Positions 7,385 through 15,417 of a stretch of 64,000 nt of DNA are shown here, piece after piece. This DNA is from Humisphaera borealis (GTDB lineage: Bacteria > Planctomycetota > Phycisphaerae > Tepidisphaerales > Tepidisphaeraceae). The stretch is from NCBI RefSeq assembly GCF_015169395.1, contig NZ_CP063458.1:3968001-4032000 (forward strand), read 5' to 3'. The first letter of the stretch is position 1. Each line of letters opens with the position of its first letter. The translations under genes and the position numbers were made by a program. Under the pieces are notes generated by a model that searched no databases, was not told the DNA's origin, and was given only the letters and a program-made list of their open reading frames with translations.

Positions 7385-7513
7385 GTACGCGGTGCGAATG
7401 CTGTTCGGACTACATGTTGCGGGTTCGAGTCCCGTCGGCTCCATTTTCTCGGTTCGGGGCCGTAGCTCAATGGTAGAGCACTCGTCTGGACAACGCCTTG
7501 TCGCACCTTGTAC
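7385..7513 (+). ncRNA. Y RNA 6 with permuted tRNA-like module
   Basis: Closing stem 7385-7397 with 7501-7513, 12 of 13 positions paired and a perfect core (GGTGCGA with TCGCACC). The Ro-type motifs are CGAATGCTGTTCGGACTACAT and CCTTGTCGC. The T-arm is GCGGG-TTCGAGT-CCCGT. The acceptor is GGCTCC with GGGGCC, closed by a 13-base loop without GNRA. The D-arm is GTAGCTCAATGGTAGAGC. Just after it, at about 7515-7585, are fragments resembling another 5' strand (GCGGAATGCC and GGAACTAC) without a partner, split by a palindrome; this is probably a broken seventh unit. Confidence 0.82.
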
Positions 7514-7528
7514 GAGCGGAATGCCTGT

Positions 7529-7634
7529 GTAGGGCGGGCACTACCCGCTGAAGAAACGCGGAACTACGGTTGCGATCCCTCATCTGTGTAACGTGGTAAG
7601 GAACAATCAGTCCGGCGGGCAATGCCCGTCCTAC
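7529..7634. repeat. Inverted palindrome pair (REPIN-like) before rtcB
   Basis: Two 20-base arms (7529-7548 and 7615-7634), each itself palindromic around GGGC..GCCC, are inverted copies matching at about 17 of 20 positions. The element ends 10 bases before the rtcB start, so it occupies the place of a ribosome site and may explain why no good Shine-Dalgarno is seen there. It seems to have broken a seventh Y RNA unit. Confidence 0.6.
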
Positions 7635-7644
7635 GAGAACGAAC

Positions 7645-9153
7645 ATGTATATCGACCCCACCACCCCCAAGCCCCCGATCACCGCCACCGGCGACGCCGT
7701 GGGATTTTTGCCAGCGCGCAACTCGTACGGCAAGCCGATCACCGTCATCGGGACCGAAGCTATCCGCAACGGGTTCGATGCGATCTGCCTTCAGCAGGCG
7801 CTCAACAGCCGCGGTGCGCCCGGCGTGACCGACCTGGTGCTGAACCCCGATGCGCACGCCGGCTACGGCGCGCCGGTCGGGTCGGTGCTGGTCTCGCCGA
7901 CGCACATCTATCCCGGCCCGGTGGGCGTCGACATGAAGTGCTCGATGAGCCTTCTGCAATTCGATCTGCCGGTCGAGGAAATCGCCGATAAGAAGGTCCG
8001 CCGGAAGCTGATCGAAGAAATCTGCCAGCGCCTGCCGACCGGCGCGGGGCGGGGACAGTCGTCGCTCAAGCACGGCCGCAAGATCTCTGTCGACCTGGGA
8101 AAGCAGGCGGTGATCGAAGGCGCTTCGGCATCGGTCTGCGCACAGCTCGGGATTCCGCCGCGCTGGGCGGATCGGTGCGAGGATTCGTTCCACGTTGCCC
8201 ATGACGGGTCGGCGGGAACGCTCGGCGAGCGGCTTGAGTGGCTCCTTCACGCCGGCGTGGTGAAGAACTTCGACATCAAGGTCAACCAGCTCGGCAGCTA
8301 CGGCGGCGGGAACCACTTCGGCGAGTGCGAAGCGGTGGAAGTGGCCGACAACGACCGGGCCCGCGCCGTGGCCGATGTCTTCGGCCTTCGCCACGGCAAG
8401 ACTGCGTTCCTGTCGCACTGCGGATCGCGCGGGCTCGGCAACGTGCTGGCGAGCGGGCAGTTCAAGGCGCTGCAGGCGATGTTCGCCCGCTGGGACATCC
8501 CGCTGCCCGGCGGCGACAAGGAGCTGGTCTACGCTCCGCTCGGAACCCCCGAGGCCGACGCGTACCTGGACGACCTGGCGCTGGGTGCGAACTTCGCGAC
8601 GGTCAACCACATGCTGATCAACGCGATGGTGCTGGAGGCGTTTGAGTCGGTGTTCCCCGGCATTAAGGGAGACCTGGTGTACTTCATCAGCCACAACATC
8701 GCCCGGCAGGAGATCGTGGACAACCGGCCGGCGTGGGTGCACCGCAAGGGCGCGACGCGCGCGTTCCCCGGCGGGCACCACGCGCTCAAGGGAACGCCGT
8801 TCGAAGCGACCGGACATCCGATCCTGCTGCCGGGAAATCCGCGCGACGGCTCGGCGGTGATGGTCGCCGACGCGGGCGCAGCGCTGAGCTGTTACAGCGT
8901 GAACCACGGCGCCGGCCGGGCGATGGGCCGCAAGGAGGCGATCCGCCGGCTGGACCAGGGAACGATCGACTCGGAGATGCACGAGCACGATATCCTGAGC
9001 AATTGCCGTCAGTACCCCAAGGACGAGGCGCCGGCGGCGTACAAGGATTTCAACGAAGTCCTGAAGAGCGTCGCGCTGGCGGGACTGGCGAGTGAAGTCG
9101 CGCGGCTGAAGGCGCGCTTCGTCATCAAGGACGGCGACAAGGCGGATGATTGA
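7645..9153 (+). CDS. rtcB: RtcB, RNA-splicing ligase
   Basis: 502 residues, close to family length. RtcB joins RNA 2',3'-cyclic-phosphate or 3'-phosphate ends to 5'-OH ends using GTP and Mn2+. Metal and guanylylation residues are visible: Asp96 and Cys99 (GVDMKCSM), His224 (GGGNHF), His258 (SHCGSRGLG), His350 (ISHNIARQE), and the guanylate-accepting His421 in NHGAGRAMGR. The WVHRKGATRAF block is also typical. The GVDMKC segment differs from the more common GYDINCG, so it belongs to a less typical RtcB subfamily. It lies downstream of rsr and the Y RNAs and upstream of rtcA, with a palindromic element in the gap. No strong ribosome site precedes the ATG. Confidence 0.96.
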   Translation: MYIDPTTPKPPITATGDAVGFLPARNSYGKPITVIGTEAIRNGFDAICLQQALNSRGAPGVTDLVLNPDAHAGYGAPVGSVLVSPTHIYPGPVGVDMKCSMSLLQFDLPVEEIADKKVRRKLIEEICQRLPTGAGRGQSSLKHGRKISVDLGKQAVIEGASASVCAQLGIPPRWADRCEDSFHVAHDGSAGTLGERLEWLLHAGVVKNFDIKVNQLGSYGGGNHFGECEAVEVADNDRARAVADVFGLRHGKTAFLSHCGSRGLGNVLASGQFKALQAMFARWDIPLPGGDKELVYAPLGTPEADAYLDDLALGANFATVNHMLINAMVLEAFESVFPGIKGDLVYFISHNIARQEIVDNRPAWVHRKGATRAFPGGHHALKGTPFEATGHPILLPGNPRDGSAVMVADAGAALSCYSVNHGAGRAMGRKEAIRRLDQGTIDSEMHEHDILSNCRQYPKDEAPAAYKDFNEVLKSVALAGLASEVARLKARFVIKDGDKADD

Positions 9154-9159
9154 GCAGGT

Positions 9160-9334
9160 GTCCGTGACACGGGTTTCCAACCCGTGCGAGTTACGTGCGG
9201 TCGCAGGTTATCGTTCATCCTCAGTGCGGCTCTCATCGATCGCTTCTGGCATCGTTGGCGAATGGATCACTGAGGATTGGCGTCTGACCGCGGCGTGGCG
9301 CAGCTCGCACGGGTTGGAAACCCGTGTCACGGAC
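9160..9334. repeat. REPIN-like element, family B, between rtcB and rtcA
   Basis: Perfect 31-base inverted arms (9160-9190 and 9304-9334) enclose 113 bases. Each arm holds its own small palindrome (CACGGGTT/AACCCGTG around a TCC turn). A related but not identical element follows rtcA, so this family has at least two copies here. It leaves a 220-base gap inside what should be the rtcBA operon. Confidence 0.85.
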
Positions 9335-9376
9335 GCTCGGCTCGGGCTGACGAATTTTCTCTGTACGGGGACGATC

Positions 9377-10399
9377 ATGATCACCATCGACGGCTCACAA
9401 GGCGAGGGCGGCGGGCAGGTGCTTCGCACGTCGCTGGGCCTTTCCATGCTCACCGGGACGCCGTTCCGCATCACGCGGATTCGCGCCAACCGTGACAAGC
9501 CGGGGCTTATGCGGCAGCACCTGACGTGCGTGCTGGCGGCGGCGCAGGTCTGCTCGGCGGAGGTCGTCGGCGCGGCGGTCGGTTCGTCGGAACTTACGTT
9601 CAAGCCGGGCACGGTGCGGCCGGGGGATTACACGTTCTCGGTCGGGACCGCCGGCAGTACGACGCTCGTATTACAGGCGGTCCTGCCGGCGCTGCTGAGG
9701 GCGGCTTCGCCGAGCACGATTACGCTGGAAGGCGGCACGCACAACATCTTTGCGCCGCCGGTCGATTTTCTGGAAAAGTCGTTCCTCGCGGTCGTGAACC
9801 GGATGGGGCCGAGCGTTGCAGTCACGCTGGACCGGTACGGCTTCTACCCCGCCGGCGGCGGGCGGTGGACGGCGGCAATCACGCCGTCGGCAAAGCTCGA
9901 TGCGATTGAGATCACGAAACGCCTGGAGATCACCCACCGCCGCGCGGTCGCGCTGGTCGCCGGTTTGCCGGGCGAGATCGGCATGCGCGAACTGGAGACG
10001 TTGCGCAGAGGATTCTCGTGGGAGCCGGACTGCTTCCAGATCCGCCAGCTCCCCGGTGACTGTGGGCCGGGCAACGTCGTGATGATAGAGATCGGCGACG
10101 GTCAGGTGACGGAGGTGTTCACCGCGTTCGGCGAGCGAGGCGTTCGCGCCGAGGCTGTCGCCGAGCGGTGCATCAAGCAGGCCCGCGCGTATCTCGCCGC
10201 CGGTGCGCCCGTCGGCGAGCACCTGGCCGATCAACTCCTGATTCCGTTGGCGATGGCGGGCGGCGGGTCGTTCGTCACCGGCCGGCCGACGGAACACACG
10301 CGCACCAACATCGACATCGTGCAGAAGTTTCTGCCGGTAACGATCACGATGCGCGAATTGGAAGGGGATCAGTGGGGAGTCGAGATTGCCGGGATATAG
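9377..10399 (+). CDS. rtcA: RtcA, RNA 3'-terminal phosphate cyclase
   Basis: 340 residues from ATG 9377, matching the normal family size (about 340). RtcA converts RNA 3'-phosphate ends to 2',3'-cyclic phosphate through adenylylation. The opening IDGSQGEGGGQVLR signature is complete. The nucleotidyl-accepting His is His307 in TEHTRTNID, and the HNIFAPPVDF region is also typical. The reading frame extends upstream to 9146 without a stop, but that part crosses the palindromic element, so the later ATG is preferred. It is the last gene of the predicted RtcR-controlled transcript, and is followed by a second copy of the family B palindrome. Confidence 0.95.
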   Translation: MITIDGSQGEGGGQVLRTSLGLSMLTGTPFRITRIRANRDKPGLMRQHLTCVLAAAQVCSAEVVGAAVGSSELTFKPGTVRPGDYTFSVGTAGSTTLVLQAVLPALLRAASPSTITLEGGTHNIFAPPVDFLEKSFLAVVNRMGPSVAVTLDRYGFYPAGGGRWTAAITPSAKLDAIEITKRLEITHRRAVALVAGLPGEIGMRELETLRRGFSWEPDCFQIRQLPGDCGPGNVVMIEIGDGQVTEVFTAFGERGVRAEAVAERCIKQARAYLAAGAPVGEHLADQLLIPLAMAGGGSFVTGRPTEHTRTNIDIVQKFLPVTITMRELEGDQWGVEIAGI

Positions 10400-10405
10400 A
10401 CGGCC

Positions 10406-10577
10406 CATCAGTGACACGGGCTTCCAGCCCGTGCTGGCGACGTTGTGGTTCGAACGTTCCGCATATCAGCCCACTTAGCGTTTTCTGCGATCGGATCTGA
10501 TTGCTGACGTGTGAACGATCTTCGACGCCAACATCGCCCGCGCGGGCTGGCAGCGCTGGAAGCCCGTGTCACTGATG
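10406..10577. repeat. REPIN-like element, family B, after rtcA
   Basis: Inverted arms at 10406-10428 and 10555-10577 (23 bases, perfect), with a palindromic turn related to the element before rtcA. It lies in the convergent gap between rtcA and the kinase gene and may serve both as a 3'-end structure. Confidence 0.8.
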
Positions 10578-10592
10578 AGCCTTTGATCGTGC

Positions 10593-11432
10593 CTATTTCT
10601 GGCCGATCTGCGTGCCGAATGGCTTCAGCCGCTGGAGGACTTCGTCGATCGTCTGCGGCCGATACGCCGGGGCGACCTGCACGCATTCCATGATCAGCTC
10701 CGACAACTCCAGCGGCACGGCGGGGTTGAGTTCGCGCGGCTCGGGGTACTCCTGGTTTTTCAGGATGTCGCGCTGATCCTTGGCGACCGTCAGGATCGTG
10801 GGCACCCTGCGGAGCGTCAGTGCCCAGTACATCGTCGCGCCGAAATTGTAGACGTCGGTGAAGTAGTTGAGCTGTTTGCAGCGTGCCTGCTCGGGCGCGA
10901 TGAAGTCCGGCGTGCCCTGCACTCGCTCCTTGGTCGTCCCCGCGAGGCAGGCCTGGCCGAAATCGATCAGCTTCACATTCCCGCGGGCGTCGCGGACGAT
11001 GTTGCTCGGCTTGGTATCGCAGTGAAGGTACTGATAGTGATGCACCGCTCCCAGGGCCGCACCGACCTTAAGGAAGACATCTACAATCGCGGGAACGCCT
11101 TCGGGCATGTCGCGATCGAGGGCGACGCCGTCCACCAGTTCCATGATCAGCGCGGCCTCGGTCACGGTTCCGGTGAAAAGCTTCTTCTTCAACTTCAGGT
11201 CGATACACTTGCGCAGGCCGGGGTGACGAAAGGTGCGGGAGACCTTGTATTCGGTTTCGAGCTGTTCGATGTACCGCTGGTGCTTTTCTTCGGTGGGGAC
11301 GACGTGTTTGAGGGCGTAAAGCTGCTTCGTCTTGGGGTCCATGACGGCGTAGATCGCACTGAACGCGCCTTCGCCGATGCGCTGCACGATTTCGTAGCCG
11401 AAAAGCGACTTTGGGGCCGGAGCGTTCGACAC
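10593..11432 (-). CDS. Hanks-type Ser/Thr protein kinase, soluble
   Basis: 279 residues that form a kinase domain and little else, with no membrane segment or extracellular domain. The Gly loop is GEGAFS (20-25), the ATP-anchoring Lys is Lys42 (ALKH), the catalytic loop is HCDTKPSN (137-144), then DFG (157-159) and APE (179-181). The catalytic loop has Cys in place of the usual Arg of HRD, so this is a non-RD kinase of a kind seen in some bacteria; the catalytic Asp139 is present and activity is likely. It is divergent from the Anbu peptidase gene, with about 126 bases between the starts. Substrate unknown. Confidence 0.93.
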   Translation of the reverse strand: MSNAPAPKSLFGYEIVQRIGEGAFSAIYAVMDPKTKQLYALKHVVPTEEKHQRYIEQLETEYKVSRTFRHPGLRKCIDLKLKKKLFTGTVTEAALIMELVDGVALDRDMPEGVPAIVDVFLKVGAALGAVHHYQYLHCDTKPSNIVRDARGNVKLIDFGQACLAGTTKERVQGTPDFIAPEQARCKQLNYFTDVYNFGATMYWALTLRRVPTILTVAKDQRDILKNQEYPEPRELNPAVPLELSELIMECVQVAPAYRPQTIDEVLQRLKPFGTQIGQK

Positions 11433-11558
11433 TGGACGGATTCTAGGCTATGTCTGGAACTGTTGAAACCGGGTGCGGTGGTGAAGCGTCGAATACCGAG
11501 TGTTCGCGACGGTTCTCACGCCCCCGGGTGCAGCTATCTCGAAAGGATGTAGCTCCCG

Positions 11559-12431
11559 ATGACCTATTGCCTCGGCATCGTCACCAAGTCCGGGTTGGTG
11601 ATGGCCTCCGACTCTCGTACGAACGCCGGCTACGACCAGGTGAACGTCTGTCGCAAGATGTACACTTTTGTCACGCCCGGTGAGCACGTGTTCGTGCTGC
11701 TGGCCAGCGGCAACCTCTCGCTGACGCAGTCGGTGGTGACACTGCTGCGCCGCGACTTTGAGGCGGGCTATGGCATCGCCAAGGCGCCCAGCCTTTACGA
11801 CGCGGCACGTCTGGTCGGTGAGCAGGTTCGGCGGGTGGACGCGGTTGACCGTCCGGCGCTGGAAAGGGATGACTTCAAGTTTAACGTCAACATCCTGCTC
11901 GGCGGGCAGGTTGCGGGGCAGAAGCCCGGTTTGTTCCTGATCTACCCGCAGGGCAACTTTGTGCAGGCGACGGAGGAAAGCCCCTACCTGCAGATCGGCG
12001 AGACCAAGTACGGCAGACCGATCCTGGATCGCGGCATTAACTTCGAACGGACCAGCCTCGAAGAAGCCGCGAAGTACGCCTTGCTGTCGATGGATTCGAC
12101 GATGAAGTCGAATGTCACGGTCGGGCCGCCGATCGACCTGCTGGTTTACCTCACCGATGAACTGAACCTGACGCGCATGCGTCGATTCCCGGCCGACGAC
12201 CCCGACCTGGCGAAGATTCGCGTGCGGTGGGAACAGGCTCTGCGACAGGCGGTGATGAAGCTGCCGCAGGTTCGCTTCAAGCAGAAGTCGGGGACGGCCC
12301 CGCAGACGACGGGAGAGTCGATCGAGCTGGTGGAGACGCCATCGTCGCAAACCAGCGATCTTCAGTCGCAGCAGCAGCCGGGCAGTGCTGGGCAGGTCGG
12401 CGGCGGCGGCGCCGCTACTCGCGACGGGTAA
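11559..12431 (+). CDS. Anbu-type proteasome-like peptidase
   Basis: 290 residues. The start MTYCLGIVTKSGLVMASDSRTNAG matches Anbu (bacterial proteasome-related, HslV-like Ntn hydrolase), where Thr2 becomes the nucleophile after Met removal. Anbu subunits form open-ring or helical cytosolic assemblies. The NTN fold covers about residues 1-245; the last 45 residues are a Gln/Ser/Gly-rich tail not usual in the family. Elsewhere Anbu is normally accompanied by a transglutaminase-like protein, an alpha-E protein and a circularly permuted ATP-grasp protein; none of these is seen here. Its 3' end overlaps the convergent lipoprotein gene by 17 bases. Confidence 0.88.
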   Translation: MTYCLGIVTKSGLVMASDSRTNAGYDQVNVCRKMYTFVTPGEHVFVLLASGNLSLTQSVVTLLRRDFEAGYGIAKAPSLYDAARLVGEQVRRVDAVDRPALERDDFKFNVNILLGGQVAGQKPGLFLIYPQGNFVQATEESPYLQIGETKYGRPILDRGINFERTSLEEAAKYALLSMDSTMKSNVTVGPPIDLLVYLTDELNLTRMRRFPADDPDLAKIRVRWEQALRQAVMKLPQVRFKQKSGTAPQTTGESIELVETPSSQTSDLQSQQQPGSAGQVGGGGAATRDG

Positions 12432-13359
12432 AGGTGACGGTTACGGGCTTGAGCGCCGATCGTGCCAGGTCGGCCTGGAACGTACCGGTCACCGAATCCG
12501 CCCAGGCCCCTTCGGTCAGTAGAAACAGCAGCGGCGAGCGAGAGCCGTCGGGGAAGACCTCTTCCCCGCGCACTTCCCAGAACGCCAGCGGCAGGTCCAC
12601 GATGATTCCGTCGTTCAAGGACGTATTGGTGGCGTTGTAGTTGCGGATGGCGGTCCTGGTCTTGGCCTGGGTGCCGTCGGGAAGCGGGGTCTTGGGGATG
12701 AGAGTAAAGATCACCTTGGTTCCAGGGGGAGGGGCTTGCACGACGCGTTTGAGGTCGGGTCGGAAGCTGCGGTACTCGGGGTAGATCGAGCCGCCGATCC
12801 AGGTTTCCGGGCGAAGCTTGTCGCCCCGGTCGCCGGGTCGTTGCCCGTCGAGCTTCCACACGAAATCCTGGGACACCCCTTCGCTGGCATCCTGCCGTTT
12901 CGCTTCGGGCGGGCGCGGCGTCAGAGGCAAACGGTACTGGTTCTTGTTGTACGAAAACTCGATTCGCGCCGACGGCTGTTGGTACGTTCCGGGCTGAAGA
13001 CGGCCGACATACACCCCGTCGGGCCTGGCGTCGATCGGCTGGCTCACCTTGGTGTTGACGGAGTCGTCGAGCAGGCCGGTCTGGAGGACTTCGACCCGCA
13101 GCGAAGGGTCGTCAATCAGTTTGCCATCGGTCCGGAAGATGCGGCCGGCGGCGAACCCGGGAAATGCCGGTGTTGGCTCTTGCAACGGAATGGACGTCGC
13201 GTCGATTTTGGGCAGCGGCTTTTCCGCGGGCGCAGTCGCCGTGGCCGGAGGCGGCACGGGGTTGATCGGCGTGCGCTCCTCGCACCCGCAACCCACCCAG
13301 ACGACCATTAAAACCATGGTCATGACGGCAACGCAGATCGGCTGTTTCACACGTGGCAT
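12415..13359 (-). CDS. Predicted lipoprotein, function unknown
   Basis: 314 residues from MPRVKQPICVAVMTMVLMVV, a classic lipoprotein signal ending in a Cys-containing stretch (WVGCGCEE). It is followed by a Pro/Thr/Ala-rich linker. The rest has a beta-rich look: PSLRVEVLQTGLLD and YVGRLQPGTYQ read like a carboxypeptidase-regulatory or collagen-binding-type beta sandwich, but I do not recognise the family. The frame is open for 49 codons upstream, but those have no signal peptide and run into the neighbouring intergenic region, so the internal Met is chosen. The gene is convergent with and overlaps the Anbu gene. Confidence 0.75.
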   Translation of the reverse strand: MPRVKQPICVAVMTMVLMVVWVGCGCEERTPINPVPPPATATAPAEKPLPKIDATSIPLQEPTPAFPGFAAGRIFRTDGKLIDDPSLRVEVLQTGLLDDSVNTKVSQPIDARPDGVYVGRLQPGTYQQPSARIEFSYNKNQYRLPLTPRPPEAKRQDASEGVSQDFVWKLDGQRPGDRGDKLRPETWIGGSIYPEYRSFRPDLKRVVQAPPPGTKVIFTLIPKTPLPDGTQAKTRTAIRNYNATNTSLNDGIIVDLPLAFWEVRGEEVFPDGSRSPLLFLLTEGAWADSVTGTFQADLARSALKPVTVTFTRRE

Positions 13360-13598
13360 GCTGGCTCTGGGTCCTCGTACCGGTTGGGCGTGAAGTCCAG
13401 AGAATACCCTTACTCCCCTTCGATACAAAAACAATGCGCTAATACCCGACTGATCGGCTGGTGCTTCGCTCTGCCGAGTTGGCTTGTTCGGCGTCGCAAA
13501 TGGCAATAGCCTATCGCAGAACGCAGGACTTCGAGCCGGGCTCTCTGATCCCCGGTCGTTGCGAGGACGCCGAATTGGTTGCGAGGCTTTACCCCACT

Positions 13599-15374
13599 AT
13601 GCAAACCGTCGTCCACGTCACCCACGAGGCCGTTCAGAAGATTGGCGGCATCGGCGCGGTCCTGCAGGGATTGCTCACAAGCCGCACCTATCTCAAGGAT
13701 TGTCCTCGCAACATCCTGATCGGTCCCTTCTGGCCGAGCGACGGGCACGGCGAGCAACGACTCGGACCGAATGCGGAAGTGCTCTACAGCAGCCTCGATC
13801 ACCTCTACCGTTCGCCGCTCGCCGAGCGATTCGCGCAGATCGAGCAGCGCTATGAAGTGGGTATCGTGTACGGCCGACGCCGATTCGTCGATCCGCAGAC
13901 CGGCGTCGTTTCGACCGCAGAGGTGCTACTGGTCGATGTCGCCCGTTTTGATGCTCAGCAGATCGGCGACTTCAAGTTTCAACTGTGGCAGAAGTTTGGC
14001 ATCGAATCCGGGCGTTACGAAGGCGCCTGGGATTACGAGCAGTGGGTCCGGCTGGCGCGGCCGGCGATCGATGCCTTGCACGCGCTGGGCGCCACAACCC
14101 ACGGGCATGAGCCGTGCGTCATCCTCGCCCATGAGTACATGGGCATGCCTACGGCGCTGGCGGCTATTCTTGAGGGAGACCGCTCAAACTTCCGCACGAT
14201 CTTTCATGCCCACGAATGCGCGACCGTCCGGCGCATCGTCGAAGGGCATCCGGGCCACGACACGATGTTCTACAACGTCATGCGATCGGCGATGGCGACG
14301 GGTCAGTTCGTCGACGACGTGTTCGGCGACCAGTCCGACTTCTACAAGCACGTCCTCGTGAAAGCCGCCCGCTTCTGCGACGGCATCTTCGCCGTCGGCG
14401 ACTACACCCTGAAGGAGATACGCTTCCTCGGCAACGACTTCGTCCATACCGATGTCCAGATTGCCTACAACGGCGTGCCTCACTGGAGGATCTCGCTCGA
14501 AGAGAAGATGGCCAGCCGACAGAAGCTGCGCAACTACTGCCGGGCGCTGCTGAAGTTCGAACCCGACTATGTCTTTACGCACGTCACTCGGCTGGTTCCC
14601 AGCAAGGGGCTGTGGCGCGACCTGAAGGTGTTGGAATACGTCGAGGAGATTCTTCGCGACCGTAACGAGACAGCCGTCCTGTTCACCCTGAGCACCGAAA
14701 TCCCGGCCCGCCGGGGCGACGACGTCCGCAAGATGGAAGCGGCGTACCACTGGCCGGTGGCCCACCGCGAAGGTATCCCCGACCTGTCCCATGGCGAGGC
14801 GGACTATTACTCGGGCGTTCAGGAGTTCAACGCCTGTTCCCGCAATGTGAAGGTCGTCTTCGTCAACCAGTTCGGCTGGGACCGTTCGTGCTGTGGTGAT
14901 CGCATGGCGGCCGACATGCAGTTCATGGACATCCGCAAGGGCTCCGACGCCGAGTTCGGCCAAAGCATCTACGAGCCGTTCGGCATCGCGCAAGTGGAGC
15001 CGATCAGCTTCGGTGGAATCTGCGTGTTCACGAACGTCTGCGGCTGCGCCGGTTTCGTCGAAGCTGCCGCCGGAGGCGAAACGCCAAACGCGATCGTCGC
15101 CGACTATACGAACCTCGCTGATCGCATGATTCGTCCGGAGAAGCTGCTGGGCCTGGGGAAGGACGAACGGGGCGTCATCGAAGACCGCGAGGCGCTGCGA
15201 GTCGCCAAAGAACTGGTCAACCGCCTGCCGCGAACGCAAAAAGACTTCGAGGCCACCATTCACCGCGGCTACGAGCTGGCGAGCCGGATGAGCTGGGACG
15301 TGGTGGCGAGAGATTACATTCTGCCGGGGATCCATCGCGCGGCAAAGGCGAGCCGGTTGAAGGAGATGGCTTAA
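13599..15374 (+). CDS. Glycogen/starch-synthase-like glycosyltransferase
   Basis: 591 residues with a GT-B fold layout. The N-terminal phrase [12 protein letters not shown] matches the K-x-G-G-(L/I) ADP/UDP-sugar-binding loop of glycogen synthases. HEYMGMP and [11 protein letters not shown] precede the linker, RLVPSKG opens the C-terminal domain, and [14 protein letters not shown] holds the E-x7-E catalytic motif. It probably extends an alpha-glucan from a nucleotide sugar. It is longer than bacterial GlgA (about 480) and has insertions in the first domain. Met47 of the longer open frame is chosen because the recognisable fold begins there, although no strong ribosome site is evident. It is followed 43 bases later by glpK, with a small hairpin (15381-15400) in the gap. 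Confidence 0.85.
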   Translation: MQTVVHVTHEAVQKIGGIGAVLQGLLTSRTYLKDCPRNILIGPFWPSDGHGEQRLGPNAEVLYSSLDHLYRSPLAERFAQIEQRYEVGIVYGRRRFVDPQTGVVSTAEVLLVDVARFDAQQIGDFKFQLWQKFGIESGRYEGAWDYEQWVRLARPAIDALHALGATTHGHEPCVILAHEYMGMPTALAAILEGDRSNFRTIFHAHECATVRRIVEGHPGHDTMFYNVMRSAMATGQFVDDVFGDQSDFYKHVLVKAARFCDGIFAVGDYTLKEIRFLGNDFVHTDVQIAYNGVPHWRISLEEKMASRQKLRNYCRALLKFEPDYVFTHVTRLVPSKGLWRDLKVLEYVEEILRDRNETAVLFTLSTEIPARRGDDVRKMEAAYHWPVAHREGIPDLSHGEADYYSGVQEFNACSRNVKVVFVNQFGWDRSCCGDRMAADMQFMDIRKGSDAEFGQSIYEPFGIAQVEPISFGGICVFTNVCGCAGFVEAAAGGETPNAIVADYTNLADRMIRPEKLLGLGKDERGVIEDREALRVAKELVNRLPRTQKDFEATIHRGYELASRMSWDVVARDYILPGIHRAAKASRLKEMA

Positions 15375-15417
15375 CCCCTTCTCCCCCAAGTACGGGGGAG
15401 CGGGAGTAGGAGAGTTC

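Noticed and set aside
6790-7490. Ordinary tRNA genes (several GGTTCGANTCC T-arms and GTAGCTCA D-arms)
   Set aside because: The halves are in the wrong order: T-arm comes before D-arm in each unit, with a GCAA or other loop joining the acceptor strands. No unit has a 5' acceptor, anticodon arm and 3' acceptor in normal order.
6681-7513. CRISPR-like array
   Set aside because: The repeated motifs are short, imperfect and spaced irregularly (units 78-157 bases) and are explained by paired RNA strands; no cas gene is near.
7564-9180. 538-residue minus-strand open frame opposite rtcB
   Set aside because: Shadow of rtcB with Arg/Asp/Ala-rich composition and no recognisable fold; rtcB itself has all active-site residues.
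7645-10399. Second sigma-54 promoter directly before rtcB or rtcA
   Set aside because: I looked for GG-N10-GC with flanking consensus in both gaps and found no acceptable match, so a single promoter before rsr is assumed.
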